A DNA stretch of 64,000 nucleotides from Clostridiales bacterium. GTDB lineage: Bacteria; Bacillota; Clostridia; Lachnospirales; Lachnospiraceae. The stretch covers positions 62,001-126,000 of the forward strand of contig JAJBTU010000015.1 of NCBI GenBank assembly GCA_020860715.1, in the 5' to 3' direction. A program made the translations under genes and the position numbers. Below, piece after piece: positions 56,065 through 64,000 of this stretch (position 1 is the first letter of the stretch; the number at the start of each line of letters is the position of its first letter). The notes beneath the pieces are model-generated. The model searched no databases. It was given only the letters and a program-made list of their open reading frames with translations, and was not told the origin of the DNA.

Positions 56065-56889
56065 ATGGAAATTCAGCTGTGGCGCGAGATTTTAAGTCCG
56101 TATGATCTGGCTGTGAGAGAGCTCGTCGTGAAATTTGAACATCTGATTTATGAGTATCGGAATCAGGGACAGTATTCGCCGATCGAGCAGGTGACAGGCC
56201 GGGTGAAGACCATCGCCAGCATTCTGGATAAAGCGCAGAAAAAACACATACCGACGGACGAAATAGAAGAGCGGATGACTGACATTGCCGGTGTGCGGAT
56301 CATCTGCCAGTTTGTGGAAGACATTCAGAAAGTGGTGGATATTATCCGCACAAGGACAGATATGGAGATTGTCAGTGAGCGGGATTATGTCAACCATAAA
56401 AAAGAAAGCGGTTATCGGAGTTACCACATCATTGTGCTCTATGAGGTGCAGACGACAAAAGGAAGCCGGAAGATCAACGTTGAGATCCAGATTCGCACGC
56501 TTGCCATGAATTTCTGGTCGACAATTGAGTACTCTCTGCAGTACAAGTATAAGAAAAATATACCGGAACATGTGAGTGAGAAGCTGTCCAACGTGGCAAA
56601 CGCGATCATCCTGCTCGACAATGAGATGTCATCCGTGCGCAGTGAGATTATGGACGCGCAGATTTCTTCTCAGATGCAGGCGGGACTCATTTCTGATATT
56701 TTAAATAACATTCAGAATTTGTACCGGGTGACGACGAAACGCGAAGTTCAGAAGATACAGGATGAGTTTTACCGGATCTACCAGCTTGACGACATTGATC
56801 AGCTTAAGAGGTTTGCCAGGGAGCTTGATGTGATCGCGGAAGGGTACCGTGCGCAGGCTGTTGAGGTGACAAGGACGGATCTGTATTAG
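56065..56889 (+). CDS. GTP pyrophosphokinase family (small alarmone synthetase)
   Basis: RelA/SpoT synthetase domain: VTGRVKTIASILDKAQKK...DIAGVRIICQFVEDI...KESGYRSYHIIVLYEVQ. Confidence 0.93.
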   Translation: MEIQLWREILSPYDLAVRELVVKFEHLIYEYRNQGQYSPIEQVTGRVKTIASILDKAQKKHIPTDEIEERMTDIAGVRIICQFVEDIQKVVDIIRTRTDMEIVSERDYVNHKKESGYRSYHIIVLYEVQTTKGSRKINVEIQIRTLAMNFWSTIEYSLQYKYKKNIPEHVSEKLSNVANAIILLDNEMSSVRSEIMDAQISSQMQAGLISDILNNIQNLYRVTTKREVQKIQDEFYRIYQLDDIDQLKRFARELDVIAEGYRAQAVEVTRTDLY

Positions 56890-56909
56890 GAGGAGAACAG
56901 GATCAGCTT

Positions 56910-58397
56910 ATGAATTCTGTGAGAGAACGGCTGCCGGAAGACTTTATCTGCCGGATGCGAAATCAGCTGGAAGAAGAGGCGGAAGATTTTTTTTCCTGTT
57001 ATGATAAGACGCCATATGCCGGAATCCGGATCAATACGGGAAAACTATCTTCCAAAGAAGCGGCTAAGCGGCTTCCGTTTGTCAGAGAACGTATCCCCTG
57101 GACGAATAATGGATTTTACGTGGATGAGAACGCAGCCGTGTCTCGTCATCCGTATTATTATGCGGGTCTGTATTACATACAGGAACCAAGCGCCATGCTG
57201 CCGGCAGCCCGGCTGCCTATTGAACCCGGAGACAGAGTGCTCGATCTCTGTGCGGCTCCGGGCGGAAAGACCACGGAGCTGGCTTCCAGATTAAATGGGA
57301 CCGGGCTTCTTGTTGCAAACGACGCAAGCGCGAGCCGTGCGAAAGCACTTGTCAAAAATCTGAGTGTCTGGGGGGCCGCCAATATCTGCATTACAGCGGA
57401 ACAGCCGCAAAGACTTCTGGAGACATTCGGCTGTTTTTTTGATAAAATTCTGGTAGACGCTCCCTGCTCCGGGGAAGGCATGTTCCGAAAAGACCCCATG
57501 CTGATTTCTTCATGGAAAGAAAAAGGCCCGGAAAATTACGCGCCTCTGCAGAAGGACATTCTCTCCTGTGCCGTACAGATGCTGCGGCCCGGCGGGATGT
57601 TGCTGTATTCGACCTGTACGTTTTCCGAAGAAGAGGATGAGGCTGTGATTGCGGATGCTCTGGAGCGTTTTCCGCAGCTTGAGCTGCTGCTGCCGGACAG
57701 GCCTTCGGGATGTTCGGAGGGAATTTCATCGGGTGCATCGGCGCTGCATCTGGAGCGCTGTGTGCGTATATATCCGCATCGGGTGAAGGGGGAAGGACAT
57801 TTTCTCGCTCTTATGAAAAAGAAACTGGACGACAGCCCTGCACCTTCTCCGGAAAAAGAGTTTTATCCGGAAACAGGCTGCCGGGAGCCATACAGACGGG
57901 ATGCAGATATACCGGCTGCCGCAGCCGGTTTTTTCTCCCGGATATCCGGGACCATAAAAGATGCCGGTACGCTTGAATCGGCTGGTGGGCGATGGCAGAC
58001 GATATGCAATCAATATCATTATAAAGAGATTGGGGAACAGTGCCTGCTGGTGCCTCCTTACCGCCTCCCGAGCGGCATCCGTTATCTGCGCACCGGGCTG
58101 CTTCTTGGCACTTGGAAACGGGGACGGTTTGAGCCGTCTCAGGCTCTGGCGATGGCGCTGGATGCTTCCTCGTTTGACACTGTTCTGGATTTGCCCTGTG
58201 AGGATGAGCGGCTTATGCGCTATCTGAAAGGTGAGACGCTGGAACTGAAAGAGGAGGAATCCGCTGCATTGAAACGAACCCTTTCTTCCGGAGATAAGAC
58301 GGTGCTGATCTGTGTGGATGGCCGCGGCCTTGGTTGGGGAAAGCTGGCGGACGGCAGCATCCGCAACAGGTTTTATCCGGGATGGAGAATGCAGTGA
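56910..58397 (+). CDS. RsmF/NOL1/NOP2/sun family rRNA or tRNA m5C methyltransferase
   Basis: VLDLCAAPGGKTTELAS; ILVDAPCSGEGMFRKDP; YSTCTFSEEEDE. Confidence 0.95.
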   Translation: MNSVRERLPEDFICRMRNQLEEEAEDFFSCYDKTPYAGIRINTGKLSSKEAAKRLPFVRERIPWTNNGFYVDENAAVSRHPYYYAGLYYIQEPSAMLPAARLPIEPGDRVLDLCAAPGGKTTELASRLNGTGLLVANDASASRAKALVKNLSVWGAANICITAEQPQRLLETFGCFFDKILVDAPCSGEGMFRKDPMLISSWKEKGPENYAPLQKDILSCAVQMLRPGGMLLYSTCTFSEEEDEAVIADALERFPQLELLLPDRPSGCSEGISSGASALHLERCVRIYPHRVKGEGHFLALMKKKLDDSPAPSPEKEFYPETGCREPYRRDADIPAAAAGFFSRISGTIKDAGTLESAGGRWQTICNQYHYKEIGEQCLLVPPYRLPSGIRYLRTGLLLGTWKRGRFEPSQALAMALDASSFDTVLDLPCEDERLMRYLKGETLELKEEESAALKRTLSSGDKTVLICVDGRGLGWGKLADGSIRNRFYPGWRMQ

Positions 58398-58443
58398 ACA
58401 GAGATGAGATACAGGTCGACTGACAGGAAGGGACTGCATACAT

Positions 58444-59130
58444 ATGCTGAAAAATACAAAGGCTGTGATATTTGATCTGGATGGGACGCTGATGGACTCC
58501 ATGTCGCTGTGGTCAGATATTGATATGGAATATTTGGGCCGATACGGACAGACGATCCCGGAAGATTTATCCGTTGCCATCGAGGGAATGAGTTTTACTG
58601 AGACCGCGCAGTATTTTAAAGAACGGTTTTCTCTTCCCTGTAATGTGGAGGAGATCAAGCAGGAATGGAACCGGATGGCTTATCAGAAATATGCGTATGA
58701 AGTGCAGCTGAAACCCGGAGCGGCCCGTTTCCTGAGATATCTCAGAGACCGGGAGGTTCCGGCCGCGATTGCGAGCAGCAACAGTCAGGAATTGATCCGC
58801 GCGTCTTTGGCGCACCATCAGGTATCTGACTGCTTTGACCGGATCGTGACCGCCTGCGAGGTGGCTAAGGGAAAGCCCGCCCCGGATATTTACCTGTATG
58901 CAGCCGGCCTGCTTGGCGTGAAGCCGGACGACTGTCTCGTATTTGAAGATGTTCCGATGGGCGTGCAGGCGGCAAAAAATGCCGGGATGCGGGTCTGTGC
59001 GATGGAGGATGATTTTTCCGCTTCACGCAGAGAACTGACCAGGCAGCTTGCGGATTATTATATCCGCAGCTTTGATGAGGTATTGGACGGCAGCTACGAG
59101 GTGCTTCCTCGTTTCAATCATGCGATCTGA
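58444..59130 (+). CDS. HAD family hydrolase (beta-phosphoglucomutase-like)
   Basis: VIFDLDGTLMDSMSLW; VFEDVPMGVQAAKNAGM. Confidence 0.94.
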   Translation: MLKNTKAVIFDLDGTLMDSMSLWSDIDMEYLGRYGQTIPEDLSVAIEGMSFTETAQYFKERFSLPCNVEEIKQEWNRMAYQKYAYEVQLKPGAARFLRYLRDREVPAAIASSNSQELIRASLAHHQVSDCFDRIVTACEVAKGKPAPDIYLYAAGLLGVKPDDCLVFEDVPMGVQAAKNAGMRVCAMEDDFSASRRELTRQLADYYIRSFDEVLDGSYEVLPRFNHAI

Positions 59131-59177
59131 TTTTGTTTTTTGACGCGCTGCATCGCGGCAAAAGGAGAGTATCATAT

Positions 59178-61148
59178 ATGGAATTTCTTCCGACAACACC
59201 CCAGGAGATGCGGGCGCAAAATATAGAGCAGCTGGATTTTGTTTATGTCTGCGGGGATGCCTATGTGGATCATCCCTCGTTCGGACATGCCATTATCAGC
59301 CGTGTTCTGCAGGCACACGGGTTTACTGTCGGAATCCTTGCGCAGCCCGACTGGCGCAGAAAAGAAAGTATTATGCTTCTCGGCAGACCAAGACTCGGAT
59401 TTCTTGTATCGGCCGGGAATATGGATTCCATGGTAAATCATTATACGGTCTCAAAAAAGAGGCGTTCTCAGGACGCCTATACTCCGGGAGGAGTGATGGG
59501 AAAGCGTCCGGATCATGCGGTGGTGGTATACTGCAATCTGATCCGTCAGGCTTACAGGGATGTGCCGATCATCGCGGGCGGCATTGAAGCCAGTCTGCGG
59601 CGGCTTGCTCATTATGATTACTGGTCGGATTCTCTGAAACGGTCAATTCTGCTGGACTCGGGAGCGGACCTGATTTCCTATGGGATGGGAGAACGCTCAA
59701 TCGTGGAGATTGCGGAGGCGCTGGATTCCGGGCTTTCCATTCAGGACATAACCTTTATCAACGGTACCTGTTATAAGACAAAGCATCCGGAGAACGTCTA
59801 TGATTATGAGATGCTTCCATCCTACGAAGAGATGCGAAAAGACAGACGCCGGTACGCCGACAGCTTTGCCGTGCAGTACCGCAACACGGATCCGTTTTCG
59901 GCAAAACGCCTTGTGGAGCCTTATGAAGGCGGTGTATATGTTGTGCAGAATACTCCTTCCAGCCCCCTTTCCACACAGGAGATGGATGACGTCTATGACC
60001 TGCCGTACTGCCGCACCTGGCACCCTTCCTATGACAGTGCGGGCGGGATTCCGGCTCTTGCTGAAGTGAAATTCAGTCTTGTCAGCAACCGGGGCTGCTT
60101 TGGCGGCTGTTCCTTCTGCGCCCTGACTTTTCATCAGGGGCGGATCGTTCAGGTGCGCAGCCATGATTCCATTGTGAAAGAAGCGGTAATGATGACTGAG
60201 GATCCGGAGTTTAAAGGTTATATCCACGACGTCGGCGGTCCGACCGCAAATTTCCGTCATCCATCCTGCAAAAAGCAGATGCAGACGGGAGAGCCGGGCC
60301 GTTCCGTGTCAGGTGTCTGTACAGACAGGCAGTGCCTTTTTCCAACACCCTGTAAAAATCTGAACGCGGATCACAGTGATTATGTTGCTTTGCTTCGCCG
60401 GCTGCGGAAGCTGCCAAAGGTAAAAAAGGTCTTTATCCGCTCCGGCATCCGATTTGATTATCTGATGGAGGATTCCCAGGATACTTTTTTCCGGGAACTG
60501 GTAAAATACCACATCAGCGGGCAGCTTAAAGTAGCACCGGAGCATGTTTCTGATCAGGTGCTGGAGATGATGGGGAAACCGAAGCACAGTGTGTATCAGA
60601 AGTTTACAGAAGAATACCAGAAGATGAACCGCTCCTGCGGTATGAACCAGTATCTGGTGCCATACCTGATGTCGTCCCATCCGGGCTGCTCTATGAAAGA
60701 AGCTGTGGAACTGGCCTGCTATCTGCGGGATATTCATTTTATGCCGGAGCAGGTGCAGGATTTTTACCCGACGCCGTCGACGGTCTCGACCTGCATGTAT
60801 TACACTGGTCTTGATCCGCGCACGATGAAGCCGGTCTATGTGGAGAAAAATCCGCATCGCAAAAAACTTCAGCGCGCTCTGATCCAGTACCGGAATCCGG
60901 ATAATTATGAACTGGTCGTGGAGGCCTTAAAGCTGGCGGGCCGGACGGATCTGATCGGTTATGGTCCGGAATGCCTGGTGCGCCCGCGGCGTGCATCTGT
61001 GCAAAAAAATCCGGATAAGAAGAATACAGCAGCCCGCCGTTCATCCCGTGCATCCGGCGCCAAAGCGGATTCCAACCGTACCACTGCAAAGAAGGGCACT
61101 ACAAATCACAGGCATGAGGGGAAGCCCAGGCGCCATAAAACCAAATAG
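59178..61148 (+). CDS. YgiQ family radical SAM protein
   Basis: DFVYVCGDAYVDHPSFGHAIISRVLQAHGF; SNRGCFGGCSFCALTFHQGR. Confidence 0.96.
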   Translation: MEFLPTTPQEMRAQNIEQLDFVYVCGDAYVDHPSFGHAIISRVLQAHGFTVGILAQPDWRRKESIMLLGRPRLGFLVSAGNMDSMVNHYTVSKKRRSQDAYTPGGVMGKRPDHAVVVYCNLIRQAYRDVPIIAGGIEASLRRLAHYDYWSDSLKRSILLDSGADLISYGMGERSIVEIAEALDSGLSIQDITFINGTCYKTKHPENVYDYEMLPSYEEMRKDRRRYADSFAVQYRNTDPFSAKRLVEPYEGGVYVVQNTPSSPLSTQEMDDVYDLPYCRTWHPSYDSAGGIPALAEVKFSLVSNRGCFGGCSFCALTFHQGRIVQVRSHDSIVKEAVMMTEDPEFKGYIHDVGGPTANFRHPSCKKQMQTGEPGRSVSGVCTDRQCLFPTPCKNLNADHSDYVALLRRLRKLPKVKKVFIRSGIRFDYLMEDSQDTFFRELVKYHISGQLKVAPEHVSDQVLEMMGKPKHSVYQKFTEEYQKMNRSCGMNQYLVPYLMSSHPGCSMKEAVELACYLRDIHFMPEQVQDFYPTPSTVSTCMYYTGLDPRTMKPVYVEKNPHRKKLQRALIQYRNPDNYELVVEALKLAGRTDLIGYGPECLVRPRRASVQKNPDKKNTAARRSSRASGAKADSNRTTAKKGTTNHRHEGKPRRHKTK

Positions 61149-61173
61149 AACGAAAAAGAGGAGATGACACTTT

Positions 61174-61782
61174 ATGAAAAAAGTGACAAAAGGAAACTAT
61201 GGATACATCCGCTATGAAAAGAAAAAAAGATTTCTGACCACGCTGCTGATGTTTGCCCTGCCGATTGGTATTTACATCATCGGTTATGTGACGGTAAAAT
61301 CAAGGCTGAATCTTTTTACCGTGGTAGCGATTCTCGGCAGCCTTCCCGCATGTAAATCACTGGTCGGCCTGATTATGATTCTGCTGCAGAAACCGATGCC
61401 CGGGGACCGTTATGAGGCGGTCCGTGAGGCCGCGCAGGGCCTGATCGCCGGGTATGAGCTGATTATTACAGCGTATGAACATACCAGCCTTGTTGAAGCT
61501 GCTGTGGTTTGCGGCAACCAGGTGGTATGCTTCACATCCGATCAGAAGACGGATCCGGCATACCTTGAGAAGCATATCCGGCAGAACCTTTCTGCGAATG
61601 GCCTTACCGAGACGCAGGTGAAAGTTATGAAAGAACTGAAGCAGTATCTGCAGAGAGTTCAGACGCTTGCGCAGAATCCGGAAAAATACCGGGAGAACCT
61701 TTCTTTCCGGGAAGATGAGCGTTATCCTGGGATGTCCTGCGAGGAAGTGACCTATCAGATCCTGCTTGCGCTTGCCCTTTGA
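61174..61782 (+). CDS. Conserved hypothetical protein with two N-terminal TM segments
   Basis: MKKVTKGNYGYIRYEKKKRFLTTLLMFALPIGIYIIGYVTV. Confidence 0.7.
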   Translation: MKKVTKGNYGYIRYEKKKRFLTTLLMFALPIGIYIIGYVTVKSRLNLFTVVAILGSLPACKSLVGLIMILLQKPMPGDRYEAVREAAQGLIAGYELIITAYEHTSLVEAAVVCGNQVVCFTSDQKTDPAYLEKHIRQNLSANGLTETQVKVMKELKQYLQRVQTLAQNPEKYRENLSFREDERYPGMSCEEVTYQILLALAL

Positions 61783-61830
61783 CGCGCACAGCAAGTGAAG
61801 ATGCGCACTGCGCGGAAAGATCCGGTGAGT

Positions 61831-62931
61831 TATGAAACAGATTATCATCAGCGAAAAAGAAGCCGGGCAGCGGCTTGACAAACTGCTTTCCCGGTATATG
61901 AGAGAAGCGCCCAGAAGTTTTTTTATAAAATGCTTCGCAAAAAAAACATTACACTGAACGGGAAGAAAGCGGAGGGAAGGGAACTGCTGAAATCCGGAGA
62001 TAAAGTCATTCTTTTTCTCTCGGATGAGACCTGGAAAAAATTCGGCGGCCCGGATGCTCTGCCGGATGCAGCGCATCCTGTGAGGGAAACGCTGCCGCCT
62101 GCCATACAGGAACCCCTTGGGCGAACGGAGAATACGTCAGTGGGGACCAGCTCAGGCTGCGATACCGCCCGAGACACAATCCGGACGGTCCCTGCGCTTG
62201 TGCCGGGTGTCTGTCCGCCTGCCATTCTTTATCAGGATGAACATATCCTTCTGCTGAATAAACCGGCCGGCATCCTCTCACAGAAAGCAGCGGTCGGTGA
62301 CGTTTCTCTGGTTGAATATCTGAACGCATACCTGCTGGAATCTGCCTGTATGACGCCGGAGGAGATGCAGCTGGTGCATCCTGCCGTCTGCAACCGGCTG
62401 GACCGGAATACAAGCGGCCTGGTCGTGGCGGGGATCAGCCTTGCCGGTCTGCAGACGATGAACCGTCTGCTGGCGGACCGTTCTGTTCGAAAATTTTACC
62501 GCTGTATTGTGTGCGGCAGAATGTCGGGAGAAGGCTGCCTGCGCGGATATCTGAAAAAGGATGAGCGAACCAATACGGTGACGGTATATACCGCCCCGAC
62601 GGAAGGCGCAAAAGAGATCCGGACCGGTTACCGCGTGATTGCTTCAAAAGATGATCTTTCCCTTCTGGAGGTTCATCTGATTACAGGGCGCAGCCATCAG
62701 ATTCGTGCGCATCTTGCGTCAACCGGGCATCCCATTCTGGGGGATCCCAAATACGGGGATCCTGTCCGGAACCGTCAGTATCTGCGGTCCTGTGGCGTAA
62801 AAGGACAGCTGCTTCACGCGTATCGTCTGGAGTTTCCGGATATAGAAGGTCTTCTTTCTTATCTTTCCGGACAGACGTTTTGCGCGCCGGTGCCGGAGAT
62901 ATTTGAACGCCTGATTCCCTGCAGGCAGTAA
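61831..62931 (+). pseudogene. RluA-family pseudouridine synthase split by an apparent 1-nt deletion in a T7 run (or -1 frameshift)
   Basis: 61831 frame encodes MKQIIISEKEAGQRLDKLLSRYMREAPRSFF; continuation YKMLRKKNITLNGKKAEGRELLKSGDKV is in the frame of ORF 61930-62931, which carries CNRLDRNTSGLVVAG. Confidence 0.8.
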
Positions 62932-63007
62932 ACATACCTGCAGGATAAAAGAAAAGAGCGCATTACCCGAAAACAGTTACAGTAACAGATACAGCAGGAG
63001 AAAAATC

Positions 63008-63547
63008 ATGGCTACCTGGAATACGCGAGGCCTTCGCGGCTCGACGCTGGAAGAACTGATCAACCGGACAAATGAGATCTATCTGGAGAAAAAGCTGGCT
63101 CTGATCCAAAAGATCCCGACCCCGATCACGCCGCTGAAAATAGATAAGGATGAGCGGCATATTACCCTGGCCTATTTTGAGCAGAAAAGCACTGTGGATT
63201 ATATCGGTGCGGTGCAGGGCATACCGGTATGTTTTGATGCGAAGGAGTGTACCACAGATACCTTCGCACTGCAGAACATTCATCCGCATCAGGTGAAGTT
63301 TATGACGGACTTTGAGGAACAGGGAGGAATTTCTTTTCTGGTTTTGTTCTTCAGTACACGCAATGAACTGTTTTACCTTCCCTACCGCGACATGATGAAG
63401 TTCTGGAACCGGGCACAGCAGGGCGGGAGGAAGAGTTTTCGCTATGTGGAGCTGGAGCAGGATTATTACCTTACCCCGCGCGGCGGACTTCTGGTGCCGT
63501 ATCTTGATGCGCTGCAGCTGGATCTCAATGAGAGAGAGCGGCAATAA
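63008..63547 (+). CDS. recU: Holliday junction resolvase RecU
   Basis: TRGLRGSTLEELINRTNEIYLEKKLALIQKIPTPITP...STVDYIGAVQGIPVCFDAKE. Confidence 0.95.
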   Translation: MATWNTRGLRGSTLEELINRTNEIYLEKKLALIQKIPTPITPLKIDKDERHITLAYFEQKSTVDYIGAVQGIPVCFDAKECTTDTFALQNIHPHQVKFMTDFEEQGGISFLVLFFSTRNELFYLPYRDMMKFWNRAQQGGRKSFRYVELEQDYYLTPRGGLLVPYLDALQLDLNERERQ

Positions 63548-63623
63548 TCGGACTGGACAAGGGCGGTTATTTGTATTAAGATGGTTTGCGGAAAGAAAAT
63601 GCAGATCAGAGAGGCAGACGACA

Positions 63624-64000
63624 ATGCAGAAAATATTGCATACCCCGGAAGGCGTCCGGGATATTTATAATGAGGAATGTGAACAGAAGCTGGCCTTGCA
63701 GGAGCGGCTTCATGACAGGATCCGCTCCTACGGTTACAGGGATATTGAGACGCCTACTTTTGAGTTTTTTGATGTGTTCAGCCGGGAAGTGGGCACGACG
63801 CCGTCCAGGGAATTATATAAGTTTTTCGACCGGGACGGCAATACGCTTGTGCTGCGTCCGGATTTTACGCCGCCGGTCGCGCGGGCGGCTTCCAAATATT
63901 TTTTGAATGACAATATGGCGCTTCGTCTGACGTATCTTGGCAATGCGTTTATCAACAGTTCCAGTTATCAGGGGCGGTTAAAGGAGACCACGCAGATTGG
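63624..64000 (+). CDS. hisZ: ATP phosphoribosyltransferase regulatory subunit HisZ (truncated by window end)
   Basis: MQKILHTPEGVRDIYNEECEQKLALQERLHDRIRSYGYRDIETPTFEFFDVFSREVGTTPSRELYKFFDRDGNTLVLRPDFTPPVAR. Confidence 0.88.
   Translation, partial: MQKILHTPEGVRDIYNEECEQKLALQERLHDRIRSYGYRDIETPTFEFFDVFSREVGTTPSRELYKFFDRDGNTLVLRPDFTPPVARAASKYFLNDNMALRLTYLGNAFINSSSYQGRLKETTQI

Noticed and set aside
1-64000. CRISPR arrays, tRNA/rRNA genes, prophage or classical IS transposases
   Set aside because: None seen. Repeats found are short palindromic or direct repeats without spacer periodicity, and no transposase or phage structural genes appear among the ORFs.

Overview
The window is a chromosomal segment from a spore-forming, acetogenic Lachnospiraceae-like Clostridium relative; the taxon is inferred from gene content. 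Housekeeping genes flank a ~21 kb Wood-Ljungdahl (acetyl-CoA pathway) locus at ~8.5-29.3 kb: His-rich protein, cooT, cooC, acsA, cooC/acsF, an acsA C-terminal-domain paralog, acsB, acsD, acsC, acsE, acsV-like activator, (yfcE on the minus strand), a metV-rnfC2 fusion, metV, metF, DUF3786, fchA and folD. The locus lies between gpsA and spoIVA. The observations I rate highest are: (1) a cobalamin riboswitch with its own sigma-A promoter that leads into ~370 nt of structured RNA with no convincing ORF and ends in an intrinsic terminator before spoIVA, a candidate B12-responsive long ncRNA; (2) a free-standing paralog of the CODH C-terminal domain that has lost all three C-cluster cysteines expected in that domain and sits directly upstream of acsB; (3) a MetV-RnfC2 fusion next to a second stand-alone MetV; (4) at least three families of dispersed palindromic elements in the spacers of the locus, some nested and some differing by compensatory changes. 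Other observations include a T7 frameshift in an RluA-type pseudouridine synthase, a palindrome insertion flanked by 19-bp direct repeats upstream of der, and a probable leaderless rsmD. All assignments come from reading the sequence and ORF translations; no database searches or folding programs were run.
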